64,000 nucleotides of DNA from Granulicella tundricola MP5ACTX9 (GCF_000178975.2 NC_015058.1:1-64000), one strand, 5' to 3'. Shown: positions 43,976 through 52,914, counted from the stretch's first letter. Numbers and translations are program-made. Notes: a model not told the origin generated them from the letters alone.

Positions 43976-44680
43976 TTATTCCTGCGTTTTGTATAAGGCT
44001 TGAAAAAGGCGCTGAGAAACTTTGTAGCAGTCACAAGCGGCAGCTTCCAGATTCTCGCGGGAGAGACTTGTTACTTTTCCGCGCCGGTACTCGATCATCC
44101 CTGCCCGCTGTAAGGTGCCAGCCGACACCGCTACCGTGGTCCTGCGTGAGCCAAGCATCTCTGCCAAGAACTCTTGAGTCAGCGGCAATAAATCTTCCTG
44201 AAGACGATCCTGAACCATCAGGAGCCAACGGGAAAGCCGTGCCTCGTTGTCGTGAAGCTTATTACAGGCGGCAATCTGGCTCATCGTGAGTGTCTGTTGC
44301 TGAGCCAACTCCAGAATCCTGGTGCGGATCTCTTCCGAGTCGAGGAACGCGGCCTTCAAATCTGCGAAGAGGATTTTGTACCCAGATCCTGCCACCTGCA
44401 TGAAGCATTCTGAAGGAGGAGCGGACGGGCCGAGAAGAGAGATGCAGGAGGTGATCCCCTCTCGGCCGATGACGGCGACCTCGGCACTTCCGCCCTCAGG
44501 CAGGTTCACCACCACGCTCGCGATGCCTGAAAGCATGATGTAGGCGTGCTTCGGCTGCTCGTCCTGCGCCTGAAGCGGAGTTCTAATAGGGAGATCGACT
44601 GCCTTTGACAGGTCGATCAGGCGCTTGCGACTCTCCGGGGAGAGGGCTTCGAGCAGCAGGTTTGTGCGTGGGGCGGCCAT
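43976..44680 (-). CDS. Crp/Fnr-family transcriptional regulator, copy 1
   Basis: The 234-residue protein has a cyclic-nucleotide-binding-like beta roll (about 30-130: HAYIMLSGIASVVVNLPEGG, EVAVIGREGITSCISLLG), a dimer helix QTLTMSQIAACNKLHDNEAR, and a winged HTH LPLTQEFLAEMLGSRRTTVA then AGMIEYRRGKVTSLSRENL. No Fnr-type Cys cluster and no clear cAMP-contact Arg-Ser pair are seen, so the ligand is unknown. The same subfamily recurs at 56267-57031 with QEFMADMIGARRTTV. It lies 152 bases upstream of the cold-shock gene on the same strand. Confidence 0.9.
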   Translation of the reverse strand: MAAPRTNLLLEALSPESRKRLIDLSKAVDLPIRTPLQAQDEQPKHAYIMLSGIASVVVNLPEGGSAEVAVIGREGITSCISLLGPSAPPSECFMQVAGSGYKILFADLKAAFLDSEEIRTRILELAQQQTLTMSQIAACNKLHDNEARLSRWLLMVQDRLQEDLLPLTQEFLAEMLGSRRTTVAVSAGTLQRAGMIEYRRGKVTSLSRENLEAAACDCYKVSQRLFQALYKTQE

Positions 44681-44909
44681 GAGGCTCCATTGCTGCAGAG
44701 GGGCCGAAGCTCTGCGTTCAAAACCGTACGTGAGAGACCAGATCTCTGTTGAGAGAATACGAACTGAATCTGATAGAAGTCGGTCGGCAGAATGACACAG
44801 CCGGTGCTTTCTCCAAGCGTTGTGTCGACTATCGCCTCTAGGCAGCCGGATTCAGGCTTGTTCTTCTGGGTCCGGCTGTGAGATCCTACCCCGCACACTT
44901 TCTCCGGAT

Positions 44910-45248
44910 CTAACGACCGTTGGGCGGAGTAGACGGATGAACCCCAGGGAGATCACCCCACTCTTGCTCGATAAAAGGCATAAGACCGACTTCTTGGAGC
45001 AGTTTGACCGTTCGCTCCGCTTGGCCGAAGAAGACGTAGCTGCAGTTGCGAAGGATGGTGCTATCGAAGGAAATCTCACCGCCATCGTAGCCAAGTACGC
45101 AGCGGACCAGAGTGCAACCTACGAACCTGGTTTGATCAATTTGAAGGTGTTCGCCAGTGATGGTGCGGCCGGTGATCGTAGTCACGATGAGCTCCTGAAA
45201 GGGTGGATGAATCACTTTCTGCGAACTTGCCGTGCCTGCGGACAGCAT
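44910..45248 (-). CDS. Conserved hypothetical protein with pentapeptide-like beta repeats
   Basis: ATG 45248 gives 112 residues; the open frame reaches 45305. The recognisable part is LIVTTITGRTITGEHLQIDQ, then TRFVGCTLVRCVLGYDGGEI, SFDSTILRNCSYVFFGQAER and TVKLLQEVGLM. The alternating hydrophobic pattern with F-x-x-C-x-L resembles short right-handed beta-helix rungs. Similar hypothetical proteins are known to me from Acidobacteria; no function is assigned. The opposite-strand frame over the same region lacks recognisable content. It sits between the Crp/Fnr gene and module gene A. Confidence 0.6.
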   Translation of the reverse strand: MLSAGTASSQKVIHPPFQELIVTTITGRTITGEHLQIDQTRFVGCTLVRCVLGYDGGEISFDSTILRNCSYVFFGQAERTVKLLQEVGLMPFIEQEWGDLPGVHPSTPPNGR

Positions 45249-45299
45249 TAAGATTCTGACGGTGCTGAACGAGTGGCCCGAATGAACAATTCTCTTATC

Positions 45300-45319
45300 T
45301 GCCACGCTGCGGACAGACG
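45300..45319 (+). promoter_or_regulatory. Conserved element upstream of module gene A, copy 1
   Basis: TGCCACGCTGCGGACAGACG; 18 of 20 bases are the same as 57661-57680, and both sit about 65 bases before the start of an A-family gene. Beyond it both copies share GCAAAT and then diverge. It may be a promoter or regulator-binding site, for example for the Crp/Fnr proteins. Confidence 0.5.
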
Positions 45320-45382
45320 AGTACTTGCAAATTCGTTACGCTGATGATGCTACAGGACGCAATCTCAGTCACAAGGAAAGTT

Positions 45383-45574
45383 ATGGCCGCTGAACACAAA
45401 CACATCGCCATCCTCTCGGCCGAAACCGCAGGACACGGAATTATCATCCATTTCTCAGATGGCACGACCACCCTATTTCAGACGCACTTTCTGTATGAAG
45501 TCCGCGAGGAAGACGGCAACGTCGCCCTTACGGATCTGAGTGAGGACGACCTTATGAAGGGTTTCGACGACTGA
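45383..45574 (+). CDS. Module gene A, small conserved protein, copy 1
   Basis: ATG 45383 follows AAGGAAAG; 63 residues. Sequence core: GIIIHFSDGTTTLFQTHFLY then EVREEDGNVAL and the acidic end SEDDLMKGFDD. The paralogue at 57745-57936 has the same length and differs at only 13 of 63 positions. The beta-strand pattern with HFSDG resembles DUF971/DUF2442-type small domains, but I cannot assign it. It converges on gene B with 13 bases between stops, and this pairing is kept in both copies. Confidence 0.75.
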   Translation: MAAEHKHIAILSAETAGHGIIIHFSDGTTTLFQTHFLYEVREEDGNVALTDLSEDDLMKGFDD

Positions 45575-45587
45575 GGCAGATCTGCCG

Positions 45588-45905
45588 CTAATGGTAGAAA
45601 CGAGCGGCGTTGCGCTCGGAGCTTCTGTAAGCCGACCGCTCCTCAATCTGAAGGATCTCGTTATAGCCGGTGGAGTCGTCATCGTAGACGAAAGACAAGC
45701 CCAGTGAGTCGAACTTCAGGAAAAACTCCTCCCAGTCGATCGTTCTCACATCCTTATGGTCTTTTGCCTGTTCGGCAAGCATGAACCTGATGAGCGCCGG
45801 CTCCGAATCGATGTCATGGGGCAAGACCTCTGTCGGAACGGCGTGATTGGCATCCGCCCAACGGCGGATCTCGGTGTGATCGGTTACTGGTCCAATGATA
45901 GGCAT
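45588..45905 (-). CDS. Module gene B, small conserved protein, copy 1
   Basis: ATG 45905 is chosen because the paralogue at 57947-58264 begins at the same residue (MPIIGP); 105 residues. Core: DSEPALIRFMLAEQAKDH, then WEEFFLKFDSLGLSFVYDD and TGYNEILQIEE. The two copies differ at about 20 of 105 positions. The acidic, aromatic-rich sequence has no catalytic signature. Similar hypothetical proteins occur in Acidobacteria. It is convergent with gene A, so not co-transcribed with it unless one transcript reads antisense. Confidence 0.75.
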   Translation of the reverse strand: MPIIGPVTDHTEIRRWADANHAVPTEVLPHDIDSEPALIRFMLAEQAKDHKDVRTIDWEEFFLKFDSLGLSFVYDDDSTGYNEILQIEERSAYRSSERNAARFYH

Positions 45906-46130
45906 TGCTCCTCCGCCCGTAGACGTGACAACGGCTTTGGCACTTCGATGCAAGGGGGCATTCACAGGCTGCAAGGTTTTGGTGTCCTCAAAGCGAGGAA
46001 AGTGGTATCCTACTCATAACAAACGACTTACGTCCGATAATGAAGATTACGTATAGTTGAGCCCATCGTGGTTGGCTTGGACTATGCCCCAGAGGCCTTT
46101 CGGTTGCGTTAAGCGCATCTAAAGGGTCTT

Positions 46131-47720
46131 ATGGATGGCCACACGGAGCACGGCGCAATGAGCAGCGGCCAGACGGGTGGCAAAGCTCTTGTTGTCGGCA
46201 AGGGTGAGATGGCGGCAGCAATTCGCGGCTTTGATTGGGACAAGACAGAACTTGGTTCCTTAGATTCCTGGTCTCCCACACTCCTGTCTTTGGTCAATCT
46301 GCTCGTGTGCTCGCCCCTGCCCGCCACATTGTCCTGGGGACCAGACCTGATCTTTCTCTATAACGATGCGGCCATTCCCACTCTGGGGCCGAAGCACCCG
46401 GGAGCTTTAGGCGGCCGATACCGCGATGTGTTCAAGGAGGCCTGGAGCATCGTCAGGGGGGATCTAGAGGGCTGTTTGAGGGATGGAGACACGCCGGTCC
46501 GGGAGAACGTCATGATTCCCCTTATGAGGGGCGGCAAACTCCTTGAGAAGTATTGGACCTACTCTCTAATTCCCGTTTACGACGGTGGCAGGATCGTTGC
46601 AGTCTATAACCCTTACCAAGAGACCACGGAGGGGGTTGTCGCTCTGAGGGAGCGCGAGGCGGCGACCGCCCAGCTGAAGCAGGTGCTGGAAGACACGAGC
46701 GAATCGGTTATGACTGTCGATCGCGAGTGGCGGGTAACGTACATGAACCCCCGCGCCTTGCAGGTCTCCGCTCCGATCAATCCAGTTGGATTGAACATCT
46801 GGGACTGCTACCCTGCGTTCCTCTATGAGAATTCGCCTTGGGTAGAGCATTATCACCGAGCAATGGATGAACAAGTTTCTGGCTCATTCGAGGCATACTA
46901 CTCAGATCCAATCAATGTGTGGGTGCTTGTCCAGGTTCAGCCGACACCCAACGGCATCACCATTTTCTTTCGGGATATCACCAAAGAGAAGCAATCAGCA
47001 GCAGCCCTTATCCAGACTGAAAAGCTCGCTGCAGTCGGCCGGCTGGCGTCCTCCATTGCACACGAGATCAACAATCCTCTCGAGGCTGTGACCAACCTGC
47101 TTTACATAGCTCGAACCGCAATCGACCTACCTGAAGCAATCCGGGAGACCTTAGATCAAGCAGACCAAGAGCTCGGCCGCGTCGCGCTCATCACGAACCA
47201 AACCTTACGGTTTCACAGGCAGAACACGCTACCACAGGACGTGACTTGCCTAGATCTCTTCTCAACTGTTCTGGCCATGTACGAACCGAAGATTAGGAAT
47301 CTGGGTATACAAGTTGAGAAACGGAAACGGGCGAATAAGCCTGTCAGGATTTTCGAAGGAGACATCCGCCAGGTTCTCAATAACCTCATCGGAAACGCGA
47401 TAGACGCGATGAAGGCTGGAGGAAGGCTCATCGTCCGAAGCCGTGAAGGAACACGCTGGACCACTGGCGAGAAAGGACTGGTCCTTACAGTCGCCGACAC
47501 CGGGGGCGGCATGTCTCCGGAAGTCGCAATACGGGTTTTTGAGGCTTTCTACACCACGAAGGGAATCCTGGGGAGCGGGCTCGGCCTTTGGATCAGCAAC
47601 GAGATTGCTAACCGCCACCATGGTTCTCTCAGAATGCGAAGCTCACAAGGCGAATCCCACGGCACCGTCTTCACCCTCTTCCTGCCATTTGTCAGCCGGA
47701 ATCTTATTGATCCTGCTTAG
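46131..47720 (+). CDS. Soluble PAS-type sensor histidine kinase
   Basis: The 529-residue protein starts at 46131 with AAAGGG upstream. Residues about 25-160 form a PAS-like sensor (FDWDKTELGSLDSWSPTLLS, LSWGPDLIFLYNDAAIPTLG). A coiled coil follows, then a second PAS about 185-290 (SVMTVDREWRVTYMNPRALQ). The kinase has SSIAHEINNPLEAVTNLLYI (His), the N box NNLIGNAIDAMKAGG, G1 DTGGGMS, FEAFYTTKG and G2 GSGLGLW. No membrane segment is seen. Its last 17 bases overlap the convergent kinase gene. A decayed copy of its 3' end lies at 49599-49684. No adjacent output regulator. Confidence 0.93.
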   Translation: MDGHTEHGAMSSGQTGGKALVVGKGEMAAAIRGFDWDKTELGSLDSWSPTLLSLVNLLVCSPLPATLSWGPDLIFLYNDAAIPTLGPKHPGALGGRYRDVFKEAWSIVRGDLEGCLRDGDTPVRENVMIPLMRGGKLLEKYWTYSLIPVYDGGRIVAVYNPYQETTEGVVALREREAATAQLKQVLEDTSESVMTVDREWRVTYMNPRALQVSAPINPVGLNIWDCYPAFLYENSPWVEHYHRAMDEQVSGSFEAYYSDPINVWVLVQVQPTPNGITIFFRDITKEKQSAAALIQTEKLAAVGRLASSIAHEINNPLEAVTNLLYIARTAIDLPEAIRETLDQADQELGRVALITNQTLRFHRQNTLPQDVTCLDLFSTVLAMYEPKIRNLGIQVEKRKRANKPVRIFEGDIRQVLNNLIGNAIDAMKAGGRLIVRSREGTRWTTGEKGLVLTVADTGGGMSPEVAIRVFEAFYTTKGILGSGLGLWISNEIANRHHGSLRMRSSQGESHGTVFTLFLPFVSRNLIDPA

Positions 47721-49350
47721 GGACCGCATCGCTTCCAAGCAGCGGCGATCCTTCGTAAGATGTTTGGAGAGGCAGGTAAATTCTTACCGCTGTCCCATGC
47801 TTTTGCAGGTCGTCATTACTCTGCAACTCGATTCGGCCGCCATGTCCTTCGACAAATTGCTTTGCGACAAAGAGACCGATGCCGGTGCCTATCGCACTAC
47901 GAGTTGTAAAGAATGCATCGAAGACCTTAGGTATGTGCTGAGCTGCAATGCCGACGCCGGTGTCTCGGATCGTAATAAGAACGCCGCTATCTTCGCCGTT
48001 GATGTCTTCGGTTGATACGCCCAGCGTCCCGCCGCTGGGCATCGCGTACATTGAGTTCGCAATGAGGTTCGAGACTATTTGCATCGTTTCACCCTGGCGC
48101 AGAAAAAGCATTTGGGTGGAGCGCAATGATTTCTCGATAACAATACCGTTGAGCGTGCATCGCGGCTCATAGACGGCGACCGCGTGTTGCACAAGATCAG
48201 AAACAGAAACTGAGCTCACTGCGGTGTGCTCATGGTAGAAGCCGAGAGTTTGCTTCGCTATGTTAGAGATTCGGGCAATTTCACTTTCAGCAGTAGCCAG
48301 ATATGCGAGGCCAGCCGTGTCCACGATCAGAGGACGCAGTAGGTAGAGCAGATTCGTGACGGCTTCGAGAGGGTTGTTGACCTCATGGGCGATGGTTGAA
48401 GCCATCCGGCCCGCAGCGGCAATTTTCTCTGCCTGTAAAAGGGACTTTTCGATTAACTTGCGCGCGGAGATGTCACGCAGAACTTTTGAAGCCCCGATCA
48501 CATTTCCAAATGCATCTCTGACTGGCGATACGGTGAGGGCGACTTCGATGCGCCGACCATCTTTGGTTAGGCGTTCGGTTTCGAAGTGCTCAACCCGTTC
48601 TCCGTTGCGAACCTTCCCGATTATCAGCGTCTCGTCGGAGTGAAGCTCGTCGGGGATGAGTTTGAGGATTGATTCTCCCACCATCTCCTGTGAGCTATAG
48701 CCAAAAATGCGACTCGCCCCAACGTTCCAGCTTGTGATGATGCCATTTAGATCTTTGCTCAAGATCGCGTCATCGGACGAGGAGACGATGGCAGCGAGTT
48801 CACCCTGGTGCCGCTGGGCTTCTTTTGAGCTTCCAAGCGCTTCTTCCACACGGGCTATCGACGTTCGATGTTCGAACAAGACCATGACTTGGCGAGCAAG
48901 CGCCTCAAGCGCCTCGATCTGATCCGCGGACAGTTCGCGAGGTTCCGTATCAATAACACACACAGTTCCCATGACAAGGCCGCCAGGAGCAACAATCGGC
49001 GCTCCGGCATAGAAGCGTATGTTGGGATCACCCAGAACCAGTGGATTGTCTTTGAAGCGAGGATCTGTTCGTGCGTCTGTCACGATCAGCGTCTGCGCGT
49101 CCACGAGGGTATTCGCGCAAAAACTTTGGGAGCGAGGCGTTTGGTGGGCACCGAGACCACGCTCTGACTTGAACCACTGTCGATCGCTGTCGACCAGCGA
49201 GATTAGCGAGATCGGTGTTTCACAGATGAATGCTGCTAATTTAGTTATGTCTTCGTAACTTTGTTCTGGCAAAGTGTCGAGAACGCCGTACGCGCGCAAG
49301 GTCTTTAGCCGTTCGGATTCGTGAGCCGGTATGGGTGATCTTGACGCCAA
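47704..49350 (-). CDS. Soluble GAF-PAS sensor histidine kinase, paralogue of the 10222 kinase
   Basis: The open frame reaches 49671, but its first about 107 codons are low in family likeness and cover the kinase-3' remnant; I place the start near TTG 49350, which has GGAGG 11 bases upstream and gives an N-terminus aligned with the 10222 kinase. GAF: VDSDRQWFKSERGLG and IRFYAGAPIVAPGGLVMGTV; PAS: DDAILSKDLNGIITSWNVGA; DHp: IAHEVNNPLEAVTNLLYLL; N box SNLIANSMYAMPSGG; DTGVGIA; FDAFFTT; GTGIGLF. The same architecture and many identical stretches as the distant paralogue show gene duplication. It is cytoplasmic with no adjacent output regulator. Confidence 0.88.
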   Translation of the reverse strand: MASRSPIPAHESERLKTLRAYGVLDTLPEQSYEDITKLAAFICETPISLISLVDSDRQWFKSERGLGAHQTPRSQSFCANTLVDAQTLIVTDARTDPRFKDNPLVLGDPNIRFYAGAPIVAPGGLVMGTVCVIDTEPRELSADQIEALEALARQVMVLFEHRTSIARVEEALGSSKEAQRHQGELAAIVSSSDDAILSKDLNGIITSWNVGASRIFGYSSQEMVGESILKLIPDELHSDETLIIGKVRNGERVEHFETERLTKDGRRIEVALTVSPVRDAFGNVIGASKVLRDISARKLIEKSLLQAEKIAAAGRMASTIAHEVNNPLEAVTNLLYLLRPLIVDTAGLAYLATAESEIARISNIAKQTLGFYHEHTAVSSVSVSDLVQHAVAVYEPRCTLNGIVIEKSLRSTQMLFLRQGETMQIVSNLIANSMYAMPSGGTLGVSTEDINGEDSGVLITIRDTGVGIAAQHIPKVFDAFFTTRSAIGTGIGLFVAKQFVEGHGGRIELQSNDDLQKHGTAVRIYLPLQTSYEGSPLLGSDAVPKQDQ

Positions 49351-49598
49351 ACGCTGACAATCCTCCGAAACGGCCACAGGCCCAGTAAAGCAGCGCTGTC
49401 GGCTACCTGACAAACGGAATCGGTCAGCGAGCAGTCGCACCAGGACGCTTCCTAAATCGACCGGACCGGGCATGGTCAATTTACCAACTAAGGGGCTGGC
49501 AGTAAGCGGGGACCCTCGTGACGCGCCGTCGGACGGTCCTAGCCTGTCACGTCCGGCAGTTCCGTTTGATGAGCTCGAGAGAAGACGATACTCAAAAG

Positions 49599-49684
49599 CG
49601 AAGCTCACAAGGCGGAAATTCCCGGAAACGTCTCTAACCCTGTTCCCGCCATCTGCCAGCCGGAATTTCATCGATCCTCTCTAG
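49599..49684 (+). pseudogene. Decayed duplicate of the 3' end of the PAS kinase gene
   Basis: This 86-base stretch aligns with 47636-47720, the last 85 bases of the kinase gene: both begin GCGAAGCTCACAAGGCG, share GCCAGC/GTCAGCCGGAAT and GATCCT, and end in TAG. The encoded tail SASRNFIDPL parallels FVSRNLIDPA of the intact gene. It shows that a second PAS kinase once stood here, on the other side of the GAF kinase. Confidence 0.75.
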
Positions 49685-49794
49685 AGTATAGGTGCAGCAT
49701 CTGATTTCCGGCCGATATCTCGGTTTATGTATCGTGAATCGCGGAAGTCCATATCGGACCCAATTATGAGAATCATCAACAGCTTAGTTGGAGT

Positions 49795-50601
49795 TCACCG
49801 ACCAGTGCTGTCTCGTTTGCCGCGAACTAAGCGCTTAGGTGCTTCTATACCTCTCACAATCGCGTTTGAGCGTTTGGCTATTTTGGAGGCCGCGTGCTGC
49901 TGAATGGGTAGAAGAGAGGGCTTCGCAGCATTAGGTTCGAAAATTTGATCGTGCAAGACTACGTTCAGCAGCGATTTATGGACGTGGATGCGACCGTTGT
50001 ATTCGAGGAATCCGTGCTTGCGAAAGCGGTTCATAAAGAAGCTGACGCGAGAGCGGGTCGTTCCGATCATGTTTGCGAGTGTCTCCTGGGAGATCTTGGG
50101 GAGCATCATCTCAGGTTCGCCAGGTTTCCCGAATTCTGCCATTAGCAGGAGAATACGAGCGAGCCGCTTCTCGCTGGAATTGAAAAGCTGGTCGACGAGA
50201 TCAGCCTGCGTCCTCATGCTCCGGGTTAGAAGGAACGCAAGGAACAGGTCGGAAAAAGCATGTTCTTCGTGAACCACCCGAATCATTTCTATTCTGTCTA
50301 TCTTTAGGACAGTGCAGGCGCTCACAGCAGTAGCAGTCGCAAGGCGAAGGCCCGCAATTGCACTGATTGACTCCTCCCCAACAAAGTCGCCTGGACCGAG
50401 AAGGGTGATAGTGGCTTCTTTACCCTTTTGCGACACGACGGTCAGTTTTGCCCTACCTTTCTGAAGGTAGAAAACCGAATCAGCCGCGCTACCCTGCGCG
50501 AAGAGAGTCCCTTTGTTCTTAATTTGTACGATCTTGCGTCCAATTCCAGCTGCGGCTAGAAAGGCCACTGGATCAAAAGAGTGGGGCTTGAACTCCGGCA
50601 T
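49795..50601 (-). CDS. Crp/Fnr-family transcriptional regulator
   Basis: ATG 50601 starts the family-like sequence; the frame is open 19 codons further. The cNMP-binding roll (about 15-125) has GTLFAQGSAADSVFYLQKGR, KEATITLLGPGDFVGEESIS and AVSACTVLKIDRIEMIRV. The dimer helix is followed by a winged HTH: LPKISQETLANMIGTTRSRV then FFMNRFRKHGFLEYNGRIHV. About 55 basic, probably disordered residues end the protein. It is a different subfamily from the two module Crp/Fnr proteins. It is divergent from no close gene; a receiver-like gene lies 184 bases upstream on the same strand. Confidence 0.9.
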   Translation of the reverse strand: MPEFKPHSFDPVAFLAAAGIGRKIVQIKNKGTLFAQGSAADSVFYLQKGRAKLTVVSQKGKEATITLLGPGDFVGEESISAIAGLRLATATAVSACTVLKIDRIEMIRVVHEEHAFSDLFLAFLLTRSMRTQADLVDQLFNSSEKRLARILLLMAEFGKPGEPEMMLPKISQETLANMIGTTRSRVSFFMNRFRKHGFLEYNGRIHVHKSLLNVVLHDQIFEPNAAKPSLLPIQQHAASKIAKRSNAIVRGIEAPKRLVRGKRDSTGR

Positions 50602-50785
50602 GATGACTTCGATCTGTCCCCTGGGAAGTCGGTCTAGATCCAGACACGTGGCAGGCAACAGCTGTTTGATGCCGTTATGTAACGAATGCGACGCAGACAG
50701 CCGAAGAAGGGTGATCTAAAGGCAGCGGCTGGCGGCACACGGTGCGCCTGAAGAGCTGGGAGACGCTTTGCAGAGTCGGAAATTG

Positions 50786-51304
50786 TTACGACTGTTGTTT
50801 GCTGGAACTTACCTTAGGTTCGAGCGTCGTGTTCGCGGCAAGTGCGGGAACGATGAAGGGACGCGCAGTCGATCTCGTCCGATGTAGAGTCCCAATCGCC
50901 TTCAGCAGCTCATGCGGCTTGCATGAAGCTTCAATTCTCTCGTCGTACAAGTGATCTTCAAGCACCCTCTGGGATGCTCCCAGAAAGAGGATCCGCGCAC
51001 CGGGCCATTCTGTCCGAACAAATCTCGCAGCGAAGTCGAGGGCCGCAGGGCCGAGCAGCTCGCTGAGCAATGCAATTCCAAAGAGACGCGGGCTGCACAA
51101 AGAAGCAAGCTCCCTGATATCTCGCACTGTAGTGACTCTGTAGGACGCCTCGGTCAACATAAGCGCTCTGTCAGGGAGAAAGGACAGGTCCGGTTCGACA
51201 AGAATCAGGCTTGACTCTTCCCTGCTTTCATCTCTTTGAGCTTGCAGTCGAGAGATACCGGTGATGGGTGTATCCGCAGGGTACGGTCGAGAAACGTCAA
51301 GCAT
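50786..51304 (-). CDS. Receiver-like protein lacking the phospho-acceptor (pseudo-receiver)
   Basis: The 172-residue protein has receiver topology from about residue 32: SSLILVEPDLSFLPDRALML (single acidic position), SYRVTTVRDIRELASL, then LFGIALLSELLGPAALDFAA where the Asp-bearing strand should be, with Leu-Leu-Ser in its place, and GARILFLGASQRVLEDHLYD followed by the Lys-like position EASCKPHELLKAIGTLHR. Phosphotransfer is unlikely. The terminal 30 residues are unassigned. A third member of the pseudo-receiver set in this island, though not clearly of the CHT type. Confidence 0.65.
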   Translation of the reverse strand: MLDVSRPYPADTPITGISRLQAQRDESREESSLILVEPDLSFLPDRALMLTEASYRVTTVRDIRELASLCSPRLFGIALLSELLGPAALDFAARFVRTEWPGARILFLGASQRVLEDHLYDERIEASCKPHELLKAIGTLHRTRSTARPFIVPALAANTTLEPKVSSSKQQS

Positions 51305-51781
51305 CAGTCACCTCAGGATTGCTGAGACGATCATGCGTCCCACCAACAGTGAAAGCTGATCTGTATGACACAGTTCTTGGAAAATCACCGGGGCCGAGAG
51401 GGGTGATGCACTTGAAGATCAGCCGGAAGGCATCTTTGGTTTGGAACCTCCACGTCCAATGCCACAGCTTTACTAGGATCACTCTCACAAAGAACCCTCA
51501 TCGTCTGAGGCCGTCGAGCTGGGTAGATTCCTTTGAACCAGCTTGCGGATGACCAGCCATCCACCGGAATACTAGCTGAATCGACTGTGTCGAAAGAGTG
51601 ATGATCGCTTGTCATGAGAACGCACCCCAGACCCTCAGCATGCTTGAGCTGATCTTGAAAAAGCTGTGCTGTTCGCAACACATTTGTTGTCTGCCGTACA
51701 TTTAGGCAGAAAGATGAGCCAGACTGCTCAGTAAACGATTTGTCGATGAGTGATCCTTAATGCGAGACGAATCGAGGATCA
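51305..51781. other. Stretch without a confident gene
   Basis: Contains a leftward 98-codon frame (51385-51681) with no recognisable domain and no clear ribosome-binding site. It presumably holds the promoter of the small-gene series that begins at 51782. No repeat was seen. Confidence 0.35.
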
Positions 51782-52018
51782 ATGGCAGAGCCGGTTGTTC
51801 TTGTCGTTATCTGTGAGACCTCGGAAGAAGCAGAGAGGACGATGGCTGCATTGCATGACGTTGCGATCCACGCGATGACTGTTTCGTTTGTGTCCGAAGA
51901 CAGTCTGAACCGGTCCGTTCGCGACCACATTTTCGAAGCTCACCATCCCCTCTTTGAGGGCAGAACTAGTGTTGCGCGAACGAACGGTGATCCCGGTCAG
52001 CAAATCGAAAACTTCTAA
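51782..52018 (+). CDS. Small hypothetical protein
   Basis: A 78-residue frame with CGAGGATCA before ATG 51782. Sequence MAEPVVLVVICETSEEAERT then AALHDVAIHAMTVSFVSED suggests a beta-alpha-beta start. No family is recognised. It is followed after 25 bases by a zinc-ribbon microprotein on the same strand, and then by three more small genes, so it may be first in a rightward operon ending with khpA. Confidence 0.45.
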   Translation: MAEPVVLVVICETSEEAERTMAALHDVAIHAMTVSFVSEDSLNRSVRDHIFEAHHPLFEGRTSVARTNGDPGQQIENF

Positions 52019-52043
52019 TTGTTAACCTGTCACCGGAGAAGAA

Positions 52044-52199
52044 GTGAACGTCATCGACGAAATTACATTGACATGCGCGAGCTGTGGGAAGACCGAATCA
52101 ATGCTGGATCAGCCCGCAGTGAAGCGGGACTGTGTTTGTAAAGGCTGCGGTGCGCCGCTTATTGATCAAAGAGCCCCGGGCAACACGACTACAGCGTAG
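52044..52199 (+). CDS. 51-residue zinc-ribbon-like microprotein
   Basis: GTG 52044 has GGAGAAGA directly upstream. The product VNVIDEITLTCASCGKTESM then KRDCVCKGCGAPL contains two Cys pairs (CASCG and CKGCG plus CVC), a layout typical of a four-Cys zinc ribbon of the transcription or translation accessory type. It lies 25 bases after the previous small gene and before a small membrane protein. Function unknown; it was found by reading the frame because it is too short for usual gene cut-offs. Confidence 0.6.
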   Translation: MNVIDEITLTCASCGKTESMLDQPAVKRDCVCKGCGAPLIDQRAPGNTTTA

Positions 52200-52218
52200 A
52201 ACTTCAACGCCAATCTAT

Positions 52219-52566
52219 ATGCATTTGCTTCACCCTTACCGGAACTCAGTCTGGAAGGCCAACGACCACAACTGGCGGGTATGCGTGGACTCACTCAATA
52301 AATGCCTGAATTGCATAGCGCAGCCGAGACTCTACTCATCCGAGCAGACGATCGCGCTCGTCTTTGGGTTGGTCTGCTTGGGCGTGGATGCTTGGGCTGT
52401 TTATTGCACCGTGCAGTATTTCAACAGAGGGCGTGTCGAGCTCGGGCCGGGTGATCACACGTTTGGCTTGGCATCTCTGTTCCTGGAGCCCATGCTGGCT
52501 ATATCCATTCTCTTTCTACTGGGTTTCGCATTCTCATCCAGAGCGCACGGTAAAGAACATGGGTAG
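52219..52566 (+). CDS. Small two-helix membrane protein
   Basis: The open frame begins at 52132, overlapping the zinc-ribbon gene; the first likely start outside it is ATG 52219, giving 115 residues, though no good ribosome-binding site is visible. Helix 1 is about QTIALVFGLVCLGVDAWAVY and helix 2 about EPMLAISILFLLGFAFSS; a CxxC (KCLNC) lies in the N-terminal part. No family was recognised. Its position in the series of small genes before khpA suggests co-transcription. Confidence 0.5.
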   Translation: MHLLHPYRNSVWKANDHNWRVCVDSLNKCLNCIAQPRLYSSEQTIALVFGLVCLGVDAWAVYCTVQYFNRGRVELGPGDHTFGLASLFLEPMLAISILFLLGFAFSSRAHGKEHG

Positions 52567-52653
52567 CTGAACCGCGCGGTGATGGTTATCGTCGTCTACT
52601 TCTTAGGGTGCGCTGAGGTCATCGACGCCTCGAAGGTAAAACAAGGAGATCCA

Positions 52654-52914
52654 ATGTCACAACTTCACGGTACAAGATCCATTGACGAACATCACCCAGG
52701 AGGACCCGGAGGTGAACAACTACAGTCTGCTGATGTCCCTTCTCCTGAGAAGTCCAACGTGGACTCCAAGAACCAGTCTGACAAGAGCCCGGTGGACCGC
52801 GTGATCGTTCATAGTATCTCAGGTCCTCTAGCAGATGCGGTACCACTTGGGGCGACAGCTGAACGTCAGCCTGAAGGGCCACCTGTGCAGCTCGTTGCCT
52901 CGCACGGTCATTAG
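52654..52914 (+). CDS. Small disordered hydrophilic protein
   Basis: ATG 52654 is supported by AAGGAGATCC just upstream; 86 residues. Composition is rich in Pro, Gly, Ser, Asp and His (DEHHPGGPGGEQLQSADVP, SPEKSNVDSKNQSDKSPVD), so it is probably unfolded. No domain is visible. It ends 10 bases before the khpA start, so the two genes are very likely co-transcribed. It could be a partner or tail of the KH protein; that is speculation. Confidence 0.55.
   Translation: MSQLHGTRSIDEHHPGGPGGEQLQSADVPSPEKSNVDSKNQSDKSPVDRVIVHSISGPLADAVPLGATAERQPEGPPVQLVASHGH

Noticed and set aside
45383-45905. Gene A/gene B pair as a toxin-antitoxin system
   Set aside because: The genes are convergent rather than co-transcribed, neither has toxin or antitoxin motifs, and both copies are kept with high identity; a regulatory or partner role fits as well.
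51385-51681. Leftward 98-codon frame as a gene
   Set aside because: No family resemblance and no start context; it may be real but the sequence does not support it.
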